From JBBDMX01 sp040878035 (GTDB lineage: Bacteria; Planctomycetota; Phycisphaerae; Phycisphaerales; Phycisphaeraceae): a DNA stretch of 64,000 bases. The stretch's first letter is position 1, and every line of letters starts with the position of its first letter. Position numbers and translations under genes: made by a program. The stretch spans positions 1 to 64,000 of the forward strand of contig JBBDMX010000008.1 in the NCBI GenBank assembly GCA_040878035.1, written 5' to 3'. This document shows, piece by piece, positions 51,480 through 58,901 of this stretch. The notes beneath the pieces are model-generated. The model saw nothing but the letters and a program-made list of their open reading frames with translations. It was not told where the DNA came from and made no database searches.

Positions 51480-51829
51480 GTCCAGCTTTCTTGCTCGGCC
51501 GACAAGAACCCGCAGGCGAAAACACCCGTATTGTTGCGCCGCTGGCGCCGTCCCAAGCGTCACCGCTTGGTCCATGCCCAGGTGTAGCTGGCCGGGGGAT
51601 TCGTCAATGGCCCGATTTGCAGGTCGCATGCGGGCGCGACAGGGCTGCTGCTCCATCATCAGCGGGTCAAGGGTTGCCGATGGGCGAGTCCCAGCGGCGT
51701 GCCCACGCAAGTGGCGTGCCCCGAGCCTTGAGCGCACGCTGTCAGCAGGGTGACTGCCCACCGCTTGTGCAGCCATGGTCAACATATAGCCGATTCGTTG
51801 TCGGGTACGTGTTTTGCACATGAACCACC
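51480..51829. other. Intergenic region without recognised features
   Basis: This 350-base gap holds only short inverted words such as GGCGTGCCCACGCAAGTGG and no convincing gene, RNA or promoter. The open frames overlapping it have no recognisable protein features. Confidence 0.55.
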
Positions 51830-52465
51830 ATGCGTTTGAGCCTTACCGCGATACTCGTTTTCGCCGGCCTGCTGAGCGCGGGAGGATGCGCCACTAGCAC
51901 TATCGGTACCCCCGGTTTTGCCGTTCTTCCGCGCGGAAGCGGTGCCAGCCGCGTCGCCCATCGCCCCGCCTACACCCTGACTGCGGCCCGGCAGGACTGG
52001 GTGCGGCAGCAGGGCGGCCTCAACGCCGACCCGATCCTGCACGCCCGCCTCCAGCAGGCATTCCTCCAACTGGGACCAGGCGTCGCACGGTCTTCCTGCC
52101 GATTGGAAGTGCTCGACAGCAGTCGCCTGGTCGCTTATTCCTGGACCGATGGCTCGGTGTTCGCCTCGCGCGGCCTGATCCAGGCGCTGGACAGCCTGGA
52201 ACTGACCGCCGCCCTGGCGCACGAAATGGGTCACCTGCTGGGCCACGGGCCGATGGCCGACCCCTCGGCGCTCCAGAGCCACCCCTCACCGCATGATGAG
52301 GAAACCCGTGCCGACCAACTAGGCTGCGATCTGCTCCAACAGGTCGGCCTGCCCACGCGGAGCATGACCACCATGCTCCGCAAGGTCCGCGCCACGTTGG
52401 CCCCTGAAAGCGACACTTATCGCAACCTGTCACTGCGCATCGCCCGGCTGGATGCCCAAGACTGA
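51830..52465 (+). CDS. M48-like metallopeptidase lipoprotein
   Basis: Protein of 211 residues with a lipobox leader (ILVFAGLLSAGGC). The zinc site HEMGH lies near residue 130 (AALAHEMGHLLGH), and HDEETRADQLGCDLL supplies the third ligand. These are the M48 family hallmarks, found in envelope proteases such as LoiP and BepA. The domain is short and lacks a TPR tail. It is probably attached to a membrane in the periplasm. Confidence 0.82.
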   Translation: MRLSLTAILVFAGLLSAGGCATSTIGTPGFAVLPRGSGASRVAHRPAYTLTAARQDWVRQQGGLNADPILHARLQQAFLQLGPGVARSSCRLEVLDSSRLVAYSWTDGSVFASRGLIQALDSLELTAALAHEMGHLLGHGPMADPSALQSHPSPHDEETRADQLGCDLLQQVGLPTRSMTTMLRKVRATLAPESDTYRNLSLRIARLDAQD

Positions 52466-52489
52466 CCTGGGCTAGAAGCGCGGTACAAT

Positions 52490-52753
52490 ATGGGCATGCA
52501 ACAGACCATTTTGGCTCATTTCGACGGCCGCGCGATCGTGCCCGACGAACCTCTGGACTTGCCGGCAGGTCAGGCGCTACAGGTGACGGTGTCGCCCGTG
52601 GAACGAGGCGATGAGCGACCGCAGTCGTCGCCCATCGGTGCTTTTCTTGCAGACTGGGCATGCAAGCGCTCGCGCGTGGAAGATGATGGTTTGCCAGACG
52701 ACCTGGCGGCTCAGCACGACCATTACCTCTACGGCACACCCAAGCGCTCATGA
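52490..52753 (+). CDS. Orphan antitoxin-like protein upstream of a truncated toxin gene
   Basis: Protein of 87 residues; MGMQQTILAHFDGRAIVPDE resembles DUF104-type antitoxins (short beta-strand start, then an acidic tail). The TGA overlaps ATG of the remnant frame at 52750 (ATGA), the usual coupling of antitoxin to toxin. TACAAT directly before the ATG could be a minus-10 box, giving a nearly leaderless message from 52496. The antitoxin label is an inference from context. Confidence 0.6.
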   Translation: MGMQQTILAHFDGRAIVPDEPLDLPAGQALQVTVSPVERGDERPQSSPIGAFLADWACKRSRVEDDGLPDDLAAQHDHYLYGTPKRS

Positions 52754-52779
52754 TCCTCATCGATAGTGGCCAATCGTGA
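52750..52779 (+). pseudogene. VapC-like toxin remnant (nine codons)
   Basis: The frame starts by ATGA overlap with the antitoxin and reads MILIDSGQS then stop. MILIDS is how PIN-domain (VapC) toxins begin, with the first catalytic Asp. After nine codons the sequence switches to lower-GC DNA encoding the GIY-YIG gene. The rest of a PIN domain is absent. Confidence 0.55.
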
Positions 52780-53315
52780 GTCAACTGAGCGTAGCTCATC
52801 GCACTATGCCAATTGATAACTGCATTCATGGTTTTGACGAACTCGCGAACGTAGTCTTGCCGCGGCATTTCACACGTCTTCAAGAGGCGATGTGCGCGCC
52901 GATGTCTACGGTGGATTTCGTCGGCTTCAGAAGTGCAACGCGCACCGCTCTTGGCCGAGTGGACAAACCTACAGACTTCCCCGGCTGCTACGTTTTCCTG
53001 AGGGCGGGAACGGCAATATATGTCGGCATATCGCGGGGTGTTGTTAACCGGATCATACAGCACATCAACTCCGACACCCATTACTCCGCCAGTTTGGTCT
53101 ACCGCATGGCCTGCAATGAGCATCCGCACAAGATGAGGCGCGACGAGGCGATGAAGCATGACCAGTTTCGGACGGCCTTTTTCTCAGTACAGAATCGTCT
53201 GCGGGAGATGAGCGTTGCGTTCATCGAAATCCACAATGACCTGGAGCTATACCTCTTCGAGGTATATGCGGCAATGAAATTGCATACTGTCTTGAACACC
53301 TTTCGCACTCACTGA
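52776..53315 (+). CDS. GIY-YIG-type nuclease
   Basis: Protein of 179 residues from GTG (overlapping the remnant's stop), or 169 from ATG at 52806. CYVFLRAGTAIYVGISRGVV carries the two short motifs of the GIY-YIG fold; RIIQHIN gives the Arg and His. ELYLFEVYAAMKL and LNTF supply the Glu and Asn. The N-terminal 60 residues are of unknown function. Codon use is clearly poorer in GC than in neighbours, suggesting acquisition. Substrate unknown; restriction-like or repair roles are possible. Confidence 0.72.
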   Translation: MSQLSVAHRTMPIDNCIHGFDELANVVLPRHFTRLQEAMCAPMSTVDFVGFRSATRTALGRVDKPTDFPGCYVFLRAGTAIYVGISRGVVNRIIQHINSDTHYSASLVYRMACNEHPHKMRRDEAMKHDQFRTAFFSVQNRLREMSVAFIEIHNDLELYLFEVYAAMKLHTVLNTFRTH

Positions 53316-53352
53316 TGATGGTGGCCGGGAAACTCTCCCACAGCGGTCTTGA

Positions 53353-55929
53353 TCATGCAGACTTGGGCCGGTAGCGCAAAATACGCAGGGCGTTGAGCAC
53401 GACCAGGACGGTCGAGCCTTCGTGCAGCAGCACGGCGGCGGAGATCGGGGCAAAGCCCAGGGCCGCGACAGGCGCGACGACCGCGATCACGCCCAGGGCG
53501 ATGAGCAGGTTCTGGAGGATGATGTGCCGGCTAAAGCGTGAGATGCCGATGGCCTCGGCCATGCGGTGCAGGTCCTTGCCCAGGATCACGATGTCGGCGG
53601 TTTCCATGGCCACGTCGCTGCCGCCGGCGCCGGAGGTGTCTTCACCCGCGCGTGAGGTGGGTTCGCCCGCACCGCCCCCGGGGGTGGTGCTTGGGCTAAC
53701 CCCCGCGCCGCCGATGGCGATGCCCACCGTGGCGTTAGCCAGCGCCGGCGCGTCGTTGACGCCGTCGCCCACCATCGCCACCCGGCCATGCTCGCGGTCC
53801 AACTCGCGAATCCGCGCCAGCTTCTGCTCGGGCATCAGATTCGCCTCGTACTGATCGATGCCCACGTGCTTGGCGATTGCGGCGGCGGTCCGCTCATTGT
53901 CCCCGGTGAGCATGATCGTCTGGCGAATGCCCAAGGCGCGAAGCTGGGCGATCATCTGGTTGACGCCCGGGCGTGGTTCGTCCGCCAGGGCGATCAGCGC
54001 CAGCATGCGCTGGCCTTCGCTTACAGCGACGACCGTTTTGCCCATCTCTTCCAGGGCGGCGACCTCGCCGTTGTCTGCGTGACTGACCCGGCCCACGTGG
54101 ATGTCGCGCCCCTCGACGTTGCCGCGGATGCCCATGCCCGGCGTCTGCTCGACCTGCTCGGCAGCCAGCGTCGTCAAGCCGCGCTCCTCGGCGGCACGCA
54201 CGATCGCTTGCGCCAACGGGTGCCGGCTGCCACGCTCCACCGCCGCCGCCAGGGCGAGGATGGAATTGCTGATTTCCGACGCTGTGGGACGCTGCGCGTC
54301 ACCCGCTAAACGGGTGGCGTCTGTCGCTTGTCCCCTTGTCTCCTCGTCTCCCTGTCTCCCTGTCTCGTCCCCCACGGGCACCACATCGGTGACCCGCGGC
54401 CGGCCCATGGTCAGCGTACCGGTTTTGTCGAAGGCGATGGCGCGCACGCGGCCCAGGTTCTCCAGGTGGATGCCGCCCTTAATGAGCACCCCGCTGCGTG
54501 CCGCCCGCGCGATGCCGCTGAGCACCGCCGCCGGCGTGCCGATCGCCAGGGCACAGGGCGAGGCCGCGGTCAGAAACGCCATGGCCTGATAGAACCACCC
54601 GGCCCAGTCGCTGGCGTGCTCGCGCCGCGGCTCGAGCCCCGCCAGCGGCGGCACCACCGCCACCAGCACCGTCGCCACCACCACCAGCGGCACGTACCAC
54701 TGCTCGACCTTGTCCGTGAACGCCTGCGTCGGGCTCTTGGTCGATTGCGCTTCCTCGACCATGCGGATGAGCTTGCTCAGCGTGTTGTCCTGGGCACGCT
54801 TGAGCACCTGCACTTCCAGGGCTCCGTTGCCGTTGAGCGTACCGGCGAACACCGGGTCGCCCTGCGTCTTTTCCACAGGGATCGATTCGCCGGTGATCGG
54901 CGCCTGGTTGACGGCACTGGCGCCCTGCACGATGTTGCCGTCGGCGGGCACCTGCTGGCCCGGGGCGACGAACACGCGGTCGCCGATGCGCAGCTCCTCG
55001 ACGCCCACTTCGCGCCGCTCGCCGCTGTCAAGGATCAGCATGGCGGTCTGCGGCGCCAGCCGCGTCAGCGCCTGGATGGCGCTGCGGGCGCGGTTCATGG
55101 CCAGGTTCTCTCCCGCCCCGCCCAGCGAGAAGAGGAACAGCAGCATGGCGCCTTCCTCGTAGTGGCCCAGGGCCGCGGCGCCAAAGGCGGCGGCGAACAT
55201 GAGCACGTCGATGTCCAGGCGCAAGCGCAGGAGCGTGCGCACGGTGTCCTGGGACGGGTAGAACCCGCCGCAGATATAGCTGACAAAGAGTAGCGCCAGG
55301 CGGATGGGCTGCGGGCCGCCGAGCATGTAGACCAGGAACCCGGCCAGCAGGAACACGCCGGCGAGGACTGCCATGACGAAGTCCATCTGTGCCGCCGCCA
55401 GGCGCAGCCAGTTGGGCCCGGGAAGTTGGAGTGTCGCCGCGGGCGCTGAGCGCGGATGGGTCGTTTCCAGGGGCGATGACTGGCCGTCGCTCTTGACGCC
55501 CAGCACGTCCAACTCCTGCTCGATGCGCTCGAGCGTGCACAGCGCGCGGTCAAACTCGAGTCGTACGGTCTGCGTCGCGCCGTTGACGATGCAGCGCACG
55601 CCCGGCAGGCGCTCCATTGCCCGCTGGATCATTCGCTCATCGTGGCCCGAGCCGATGCCCCGCGCCGGCAGCACCACCTGCTGCATGGTTGGGGCAAAGC
55701 AACTGCCGGCCCCGCGCAGGTAGCCGTTGATCTGTGACAGGGACAACTGCTGGTCGTCGTAATCCAGTTCGAGGAACGCCTTGTCGCACCCGTCATCGGC
55801 GGCGACCACCTCGGCGCGTTTGACCCCCGCCCGCCGCGCCAGCCGCTCCTGGATACACGGCGCGCACACCCGCCGCCGCGCGGCGTCGGCGGGAAGCGTG
55901 ATCGGCATGCGCAGGGAGCGGGTAGTCAT
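53353..55929 (-). CDS. Heavy-metal-translocating P-type ATPase with two inserted segments
   Basis: Protein of 858 residues of the P1B family. The metal-binding N-terminus has VCAPCIQE and GAGSCFAP; the helices follow from residue 180. Motifs are TGESIPV, SPCALAIGTPAAV (CPx type, near 459), DKTGTLT (Asp near 500), SRHPLAQAIV and GDGVNDAPALA. SPC fits Zn/Cd/Pb/Co exporters, but the metal is uncertain. Residues about 519-548 and 744-770 are extra, both encoded by repeat-like DNA (54286-54373 and 53620-53700). The second splits GGAG from SDVAMETAD next to the phosphorylation core. No metal-responsive regulator is adjacent. Confidence 0.9.
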   Translation of the reverse strand: MTTRSLRMPITLPADAARRRVCAPCIQERLARRAGVKRAEVVAADDGCDKAFLELDYDDQQLSLSQINGYLRGAGSCFAPTMQQVVLPARGIGSGHDERMIQRAMERLPGVRCIVNGATQTVRLEFDRALCTLERIEQELDVLGVKSDGQSSPLETTHPRSAPAATLQLPGPNWLRLAAAQMDFVMAVLAGVFLLAGFLVYMLGGPQPIRLALLFVSYICGGFYPSQDTVRTLLRLRLDIDVLMFAAAFGAAALGHYEEGAMLLFLFSLGGAGENLAMNRARSAIQALTRLAPQTAMLILDSGERREVGVEELRIGDRVFVAPGQQVPADGNIVQGASAVNQAPITGESIPVEKTQGDPVFAGTLNGNGALEVQVLKRAQDNTLSKLIRMVEEAQSTKSPTQAFTDKVEQWYVPLVVVATVLVAVVPPLAGLEPRREHASDWAGWFYQAMAFLTAASPCALAIGTPAAVLSGIARAARSGVLIKGGIHLENLGRVRAIAFDKTGTLTMGRPRVTDVVPVGDETGRQGDEETRGQATDATRLAGDAQRPTASEISNSILALAAAVERGSRHPLAQAIVRAAEERGLTTLAAEQVEQTPGMGIRGNVEGRDIHVGRVSHADNGEVAALEEMGKTVVAVSEGQRMLALIALADEPRPGVNQMIAQLRALGIRQTIMLTGDNERTAAAIAKHVGIDQYEANLMPEQKLARIRELDREHGRVAMVGDGVNDAPALANATVGIAIGGAGVSPSTTPGGGAGEPTSRAGEDTSGAGGSDVAMETADIVILGKDLHRMAEAIGISRFSRHIILQNLLIALGVIAVVAPVAALGFAPISAAVLLHEGSTVLVVLNALRILRYRPKSA
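53620..53700. repeat. Inserted low-complexity segment in the P-type ATPase
   Basis: About 81 bases encode a Gly/Ser/Thr/Pro-rich stretch between the conserved GGAG and SDVAMETAD. ACCGCCCCCGGGGGTGGTGC forms a partial palindrome. The frame is kept. No second copy was seen in the window. Confidence 0.6.
54286..54373. repeat. Dispersed repeat inserted in frame in the P-type ATPase, family H
   Basis: The left part contains GGGACGCTGCGCGTCACCCG, whose reverse complement lies at 35102-35122 in the amidohydrolase 3' end, followed by a CCGCTAAACGGG hairpin. The right part is a tandem of GTCTCCCT-like units. It encodes about 29 residues of the ATPase N domain without a stop. Confidence 0.8.
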
Positions 55930-56021
55930 GAGGATCGGGCCGGAGAAAGAGGATTATATGGTACGATTTGTCGCGACGCCCAAGGCACCACGTTCCCTTG
56001 GAGCTACCGAAGGTGGGGCCA

Positions 56022-56273
56022 ATGCACTACGACTTGCGATTCAAGCCGCGTGCGGTTCGCGATCTGGAGCGATTGCCGCGCCCTTTGGCCCAACGCGTGA
56101 TTGCCAAGATCGAGGCGATGAGAGAGGATCTGCACGGTGACGTGAAGCGGCTGACAAACTTCAGCCCGGAATACCGTTTGCGCGTGGGCGACTATCGGGT
56201 GCTATTCGATCTAGAATCTAGCAACGTAATCATCTACCGGGTGATTCACCGCCGCGACGCTTATGGGCGATAA
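56022..56273 (+). CDS. RelE/ParE superfamily toxin
   Basis: Protein of 83 residues starting at MHYDLRFKPRAVRDLERLPR; LAQRVIAKIEAM and SPEYRLRVGDYRVLFDLESS, then VIIYRVIHRRDAY match the family. RelE-type toxins cut mRNA on the ribosome or act on gyrase (ParE). The upstream ATG at 55968 adds a leader unlike the family. The probable antitoxin gene follows 11 bases downstream, so the order is toxin first. Confidence 0.87.
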   Translation: MHYDLRFKPRAVRDLERLPRPLAQRVIAKIEAMREDLHGDVKRLTNFSPEYRLRVGDYRVLFDLESSNVIIYRVIHRRDAYGR

Positions 56274-56284
56274 GGACTCGACCG

Positions 56285-56509
56285 ATGTTGAAGCTCCATC
56301 CTGAGATTCTGAAGAAGAACGGCCAAAACCAGTTCGTGGTGTTGCCCTACGAGGAGTTTGTGCAACTCCACGAAGTGCTGGACGATGCGCTGGACGTTCT
56401 GGAGCTTCGCCGCGCCAAATTGGAGGAGCGGGATGTCCCGACGATCGGCTTGGAAGAGTTGAAGACCAAGTTGGACCTGGAGGACGGCGGCTGCGCAAAG
56501 AATGGTTGA
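56285..56509 (+). CDS. Antitoxin partner of the RelE-type toxin
   Basis: Protein of 74 residues. FVVLPYEEFVQLHEVLDDAL followed by LELRRAKLEERD matches Phd/YefM-like antitoxins of RelE systems, with a helical, acidic C-terminus. It should bind and neutralise the toxin and repress the operon. Order and spacing fit a type II module. Confidence 0.75.
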   Translation: MLKLHPEILKKNGQNQFVVLPYEEFVQLHEVLDDALDVLELRRAKLEERDVPTIGLEELKTKLDLEDGGCAKNG

Positions 56510-56915
56510 CGATGCGGACCACGACCTTGGTTGGCGCCGATGCCGTGCAGGGCAAAATATCAGCACGACGCGCTCCATCCCGAGAAAAGGGCTTCAAATG
56601 GCTGCTTCCGGCGCCCCGGTTGACTGGCTGGCCAGGCTCGTGTCGCCCGACCAGACTCTTGACTTGGATGCAGCCAAGGCTCACTTGAATTTCCGGCAAC
56701 AGGGCGGCTGGCTGCGGTTCATGCTGCTGGCGCAGAATCGCTGTCTGGCCCCGGTGCGTTTGCAGTGGGGGCATCCGCTCAGCTCGCCGGACTTGGCACA
56801 GGTGGAAGTACCAAGCCTCGACGTGGAGCTTGCCCAGAGCGCCTTGATCATGGCCACGCTTGAGCTGGAGACGCAGAAGCCCGAGAGGACAATCAGAAAT
56901 AGCGGTTTGCATTGA
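56502..56915 (+). CDS. Hypothetical protein after the toxin pair
   Basis: Open frame of 137 residues overlapping the antitoxin end; a start at 56598 (MAASGAPVDWLARL) gives 105 residues and looks more natural. No known domain: the frame has LDLDAAKAHLNFRQQGGWLR and WGHPLSSPDLAQVEVPSLDV. The opposite strand is also open. It may be a genuine small gene of the module or non-coding. Confidence 0.4.
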   Translation: MVDDADHDLGWRRCRAGQNISTTRSIPRKGLQMAASGAPVDWLARLVSPDQTLDLDAAKAHLNFRQQGGWLRFMLLAQNRCLAPVRLQWGHPLSSPDLAQVEVPSLDVELAQSALIMATLELETQKPERTIRNSGLH

Positions 56916-56982
56916 AGACGCTTCATCGTGCATCTCTGCTACGGCAGGCACAAACGGCAGCAGATACGCCTTGCAGGCCGCC

Positions 56983-57435
56983 TCATTCAGGCATCACCAC
57001 GCCGATGGTCAGCAGCAGGTTGGCGTAGATGCGCTGGTCGGCGGTGGCGAGGGTGAGGATCACATCGTCGCCGCCGGCGGTTTCGTAGAACTTGAAGCGT
57101 TCGATGGGCTCCAGGGCAATGCCGCGGTGGCCTGAATCGTCGAGCAGTTGGCGGAACTCGCGCCAGATGGGCGGGTCGGCCGAGAGAGCGTAGGGGCCGG
57201 TGGTGGCGTAGCCCATGGTGTTTGCCGCTTCGACGGGCACCGCCGCCAGCAGCGCGGAAAGCGCCTGCGTGCAGGTGACGACGCCCGGCGATAGGTTCAG
57301 GCTTACCAGCGTGGCCTTGGGGCCGAGCTTGGTGGCAAAGGGATAATTGCCGTCGGCAATAAGAATGCGCGAGCTGTGGCCGGCGCGGCCCAGAGCTTCG
57401 AGAATCTGCGGATGGATCAGTTGGCCTTTGAGCAT
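56983..57435 (-). CDS. RbsD/FucU family sugar mutarotase
   Basis: Protein of 150 residues starting at MLKGQLIHPQILEALGRAGH, which carries the catalytic His of the family. RILIADGNYPFATKLGP and ALEPIERFKFYETA match RbsD/FucU. AGGAG lies seven bases upstream of the ATG. These enzymes interconvert sugar anomers; the exact sugar (ribose or fucose) is not predictable, as no transporter or kinase is adjacent. It is divergent from the dehydrogenase gene. Confidence 0.88.
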   Translation of the reverse strand: MLKGQLIHPQILEALGRAGHSSRILIADGNYPFATKLGPKATLVSLNLSPGVVTCTQALSALLAAVPVEAANTMGYATTGPYALSADPPIWREFRQLLDDSGHRGIALEPIERFKFYETAGGDDVILTLATADQRIYANLLLTIGVVMPE

Positions 57436-57590
57436 GGGGGAACTCCTTGGGTATGTGATACCGGAACGGTGGTGGTTGGGCCAGTGCAGCCAGAGAGTTT
57501 GGGCGGCGCTCGCGGGCACAGCCCCGCTTCAAGCGGGGCCGCCCTGCGGTTACAATCCCGCTTCGACTCGTTCAGACAGGACATTTATTC

Positions 57591-58694
57591 ATGCTCAAGC
57601 TTGCGGTTATTGGTGGTGACGGCATTGGTCCCGAAGTGACCGATCAGGGCTTGCGTTGCCTGGAGAAGCTCGCCAGGCAGCACGGCTTTGATTATGACGC
57701 CAGGAAGCTGCCCTATTCGGGCGGGCGGTATTTGAAGGAGAACGTGGTCATCACCGATGCGGAGATCGCCGATCTGCGGGAGAACTATGACGCGATTTAT
57801 TTAGGTGCGGTGGGCACGCCGGACGTGCCGCCGGGGGTCGTGGAGCGCGGGTTGCTGTTGAAGATGCGTTTCGAGTTGGACCAGTACATCAACCTGCGGC
57901 CGGTGAAGCTGCTGCCGGGCGTGCGCACGCCGCTGGCGGGTAAGGGACCCGAGCACATCGACATGGTGGTGGTGCGCGAGAACACCGAGGACCTGTACTG
58001 CGGGATCGGCGGGTTTCTGCGCAAGGGCACGCCGCACGAGGTGGCCACGCAGGAGATGATCGCCACGCGCATGGGTGTGGACCGCTGCCTCAAGTATGCC
58101 TTTGACCTGACGATGACTCGCCCCCGGAAGAAGCTGACCCTGGTGGGCAAGACCAATGTGCTGACATTCGCGCACGATTTGTGGATGCGGGCGTTCAACG
58201 AAATGGGCGAGCAATATCCGCAGGTGACGCGCGAGTATCACCACGTGGATGCCTGTTGCATGTACATGGTGAGCAAGCCGGAGATTTACGATGTGATCGT
58301 GACGACCAACATGTTCGGCGACATCATCACGGACTTGGGTGCGGCGATCGCGGGGGGCATGGGGGTAGCGGCGTCGGGGAATCTGAATCCGCAGTTCACC
58401 CCGGAAGGCCGCCGCGACAACCGGGGCGGCGGGCCAGGTATGTACGAACCGGTGCACGGCTCGGCGCCGGACATTGCGGGGCAGAACAAGGCCAACCCCA
58501 TCGCGGCGATTTTGTCGATGGCCATGCTGCTGCGCGAGACGGGGCGGATCAAGGGCGATGCGAAGCTGGTCGCTGCCGGCGAGGCGCTGGAGGCGGCGGT
58601 GGTGAAGGTGTGCCCGCGTTGGGCGGGGCAGAATATGGACCGGCTGGATGTGGGGACGAAAGAGGTGGCCGAGGCGGTGATGGGGAATTTCTGA
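57591..58694 (+). CDS. leuB: 3-isopropylmalate dehydrogenase-like (isocitrate/IPM dehydrogenase family)
   Basis: Protein of 367 residues. IGGDGIGPEVTDQGLRCLEK begins the fold; YLGAVGTPDVPPGVVERGLL and VVVRENTEDLYCGIGGFLRKG hold the substrate loop; GKTNVLTFAHDLWMRAFNE the catalytic Lys region; TNMFGDIITDLGAAIAGGMG the metal Asp residues; EPVHGSAPDIAGQNKANPIA the NAD-binding loop. The ENTEDLY loop is closer to isocitrate or tartrate enzymes than to E. coli LeuB, so leucine synthesis is likely but not certain. The TGA and what follows belong to a tandem repeat. Confidence 0.85.
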   Translation: MLKLAVIGGDGIGPEVTDQGLRCLEKLARQHGFDYDARKLPYSGGRYLKENVVITDAEIADLRENYDAIYLGAVGTPDVPPGVVERGLLLKMRFELDQYINLRPVKLLPGVRTPLAGKGPEHIDMVVVRENTEDLYCGIGGFLRKGTPHEVATQEMIATRMGVDRCLKYAFDLTMTRPRKKLTLVGKTNVLTFAHDLWMRAFNEMGEQYPQVTREYHHVDACCMYMVSKPEIYDVIVTTNMFGDIITDLGAAIAGGMGVAASGNLNPQFTPEGRRDNRGGGPGMYEPVHGSAPDIAGQNKANPIAAILSMAMLLRETGRIKGDAKLVAAGEALEAAVVKVCPRWAGQNMDRLDVGTKEVAEAVMGNF

Positions 58695-58850
58695 TTTCGG
58701 ATTTCGGATTTCGGATTTCGGATTTCTGATTTCTGATTTCTGATTTGGGAATTGAAGACAAGAGAGAATCCCGGCCAAGCTCGAAGACTCGCATGGCCGG
58801 GCTTGGCTTTCCCAAAATCAGAAATCAGATATCAGAAAATAGACATCAAC
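58690..58850. repeat. TTTCGGA tandem and family C palindrome
   Basis: Eight or so units of ATTTCGG and ATTTCTG (58690-58745) are followed by CCCGGCCAAGCTCG and GGCCGGGCTTGG, then the complementary CAGAAATCAGATATCAG arm. It is the longest member of the family found in lipB. It supplies the leuB stop codon and lies before the antiporter gene. Confidence 0.85.
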
Positions 58851-58901
58851 TCCCCCAGCGCCGGTGCTATCCTTTAGCCTTCCGGATCACGAGCCAAGCG
58901 C

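Noticed and set aside
56211..56951. Minus-strand frame opposite the RelE antitoxin region as a gene
   Set aside because: It has no known domain and overlaps the antitoxin, which has family similarity.
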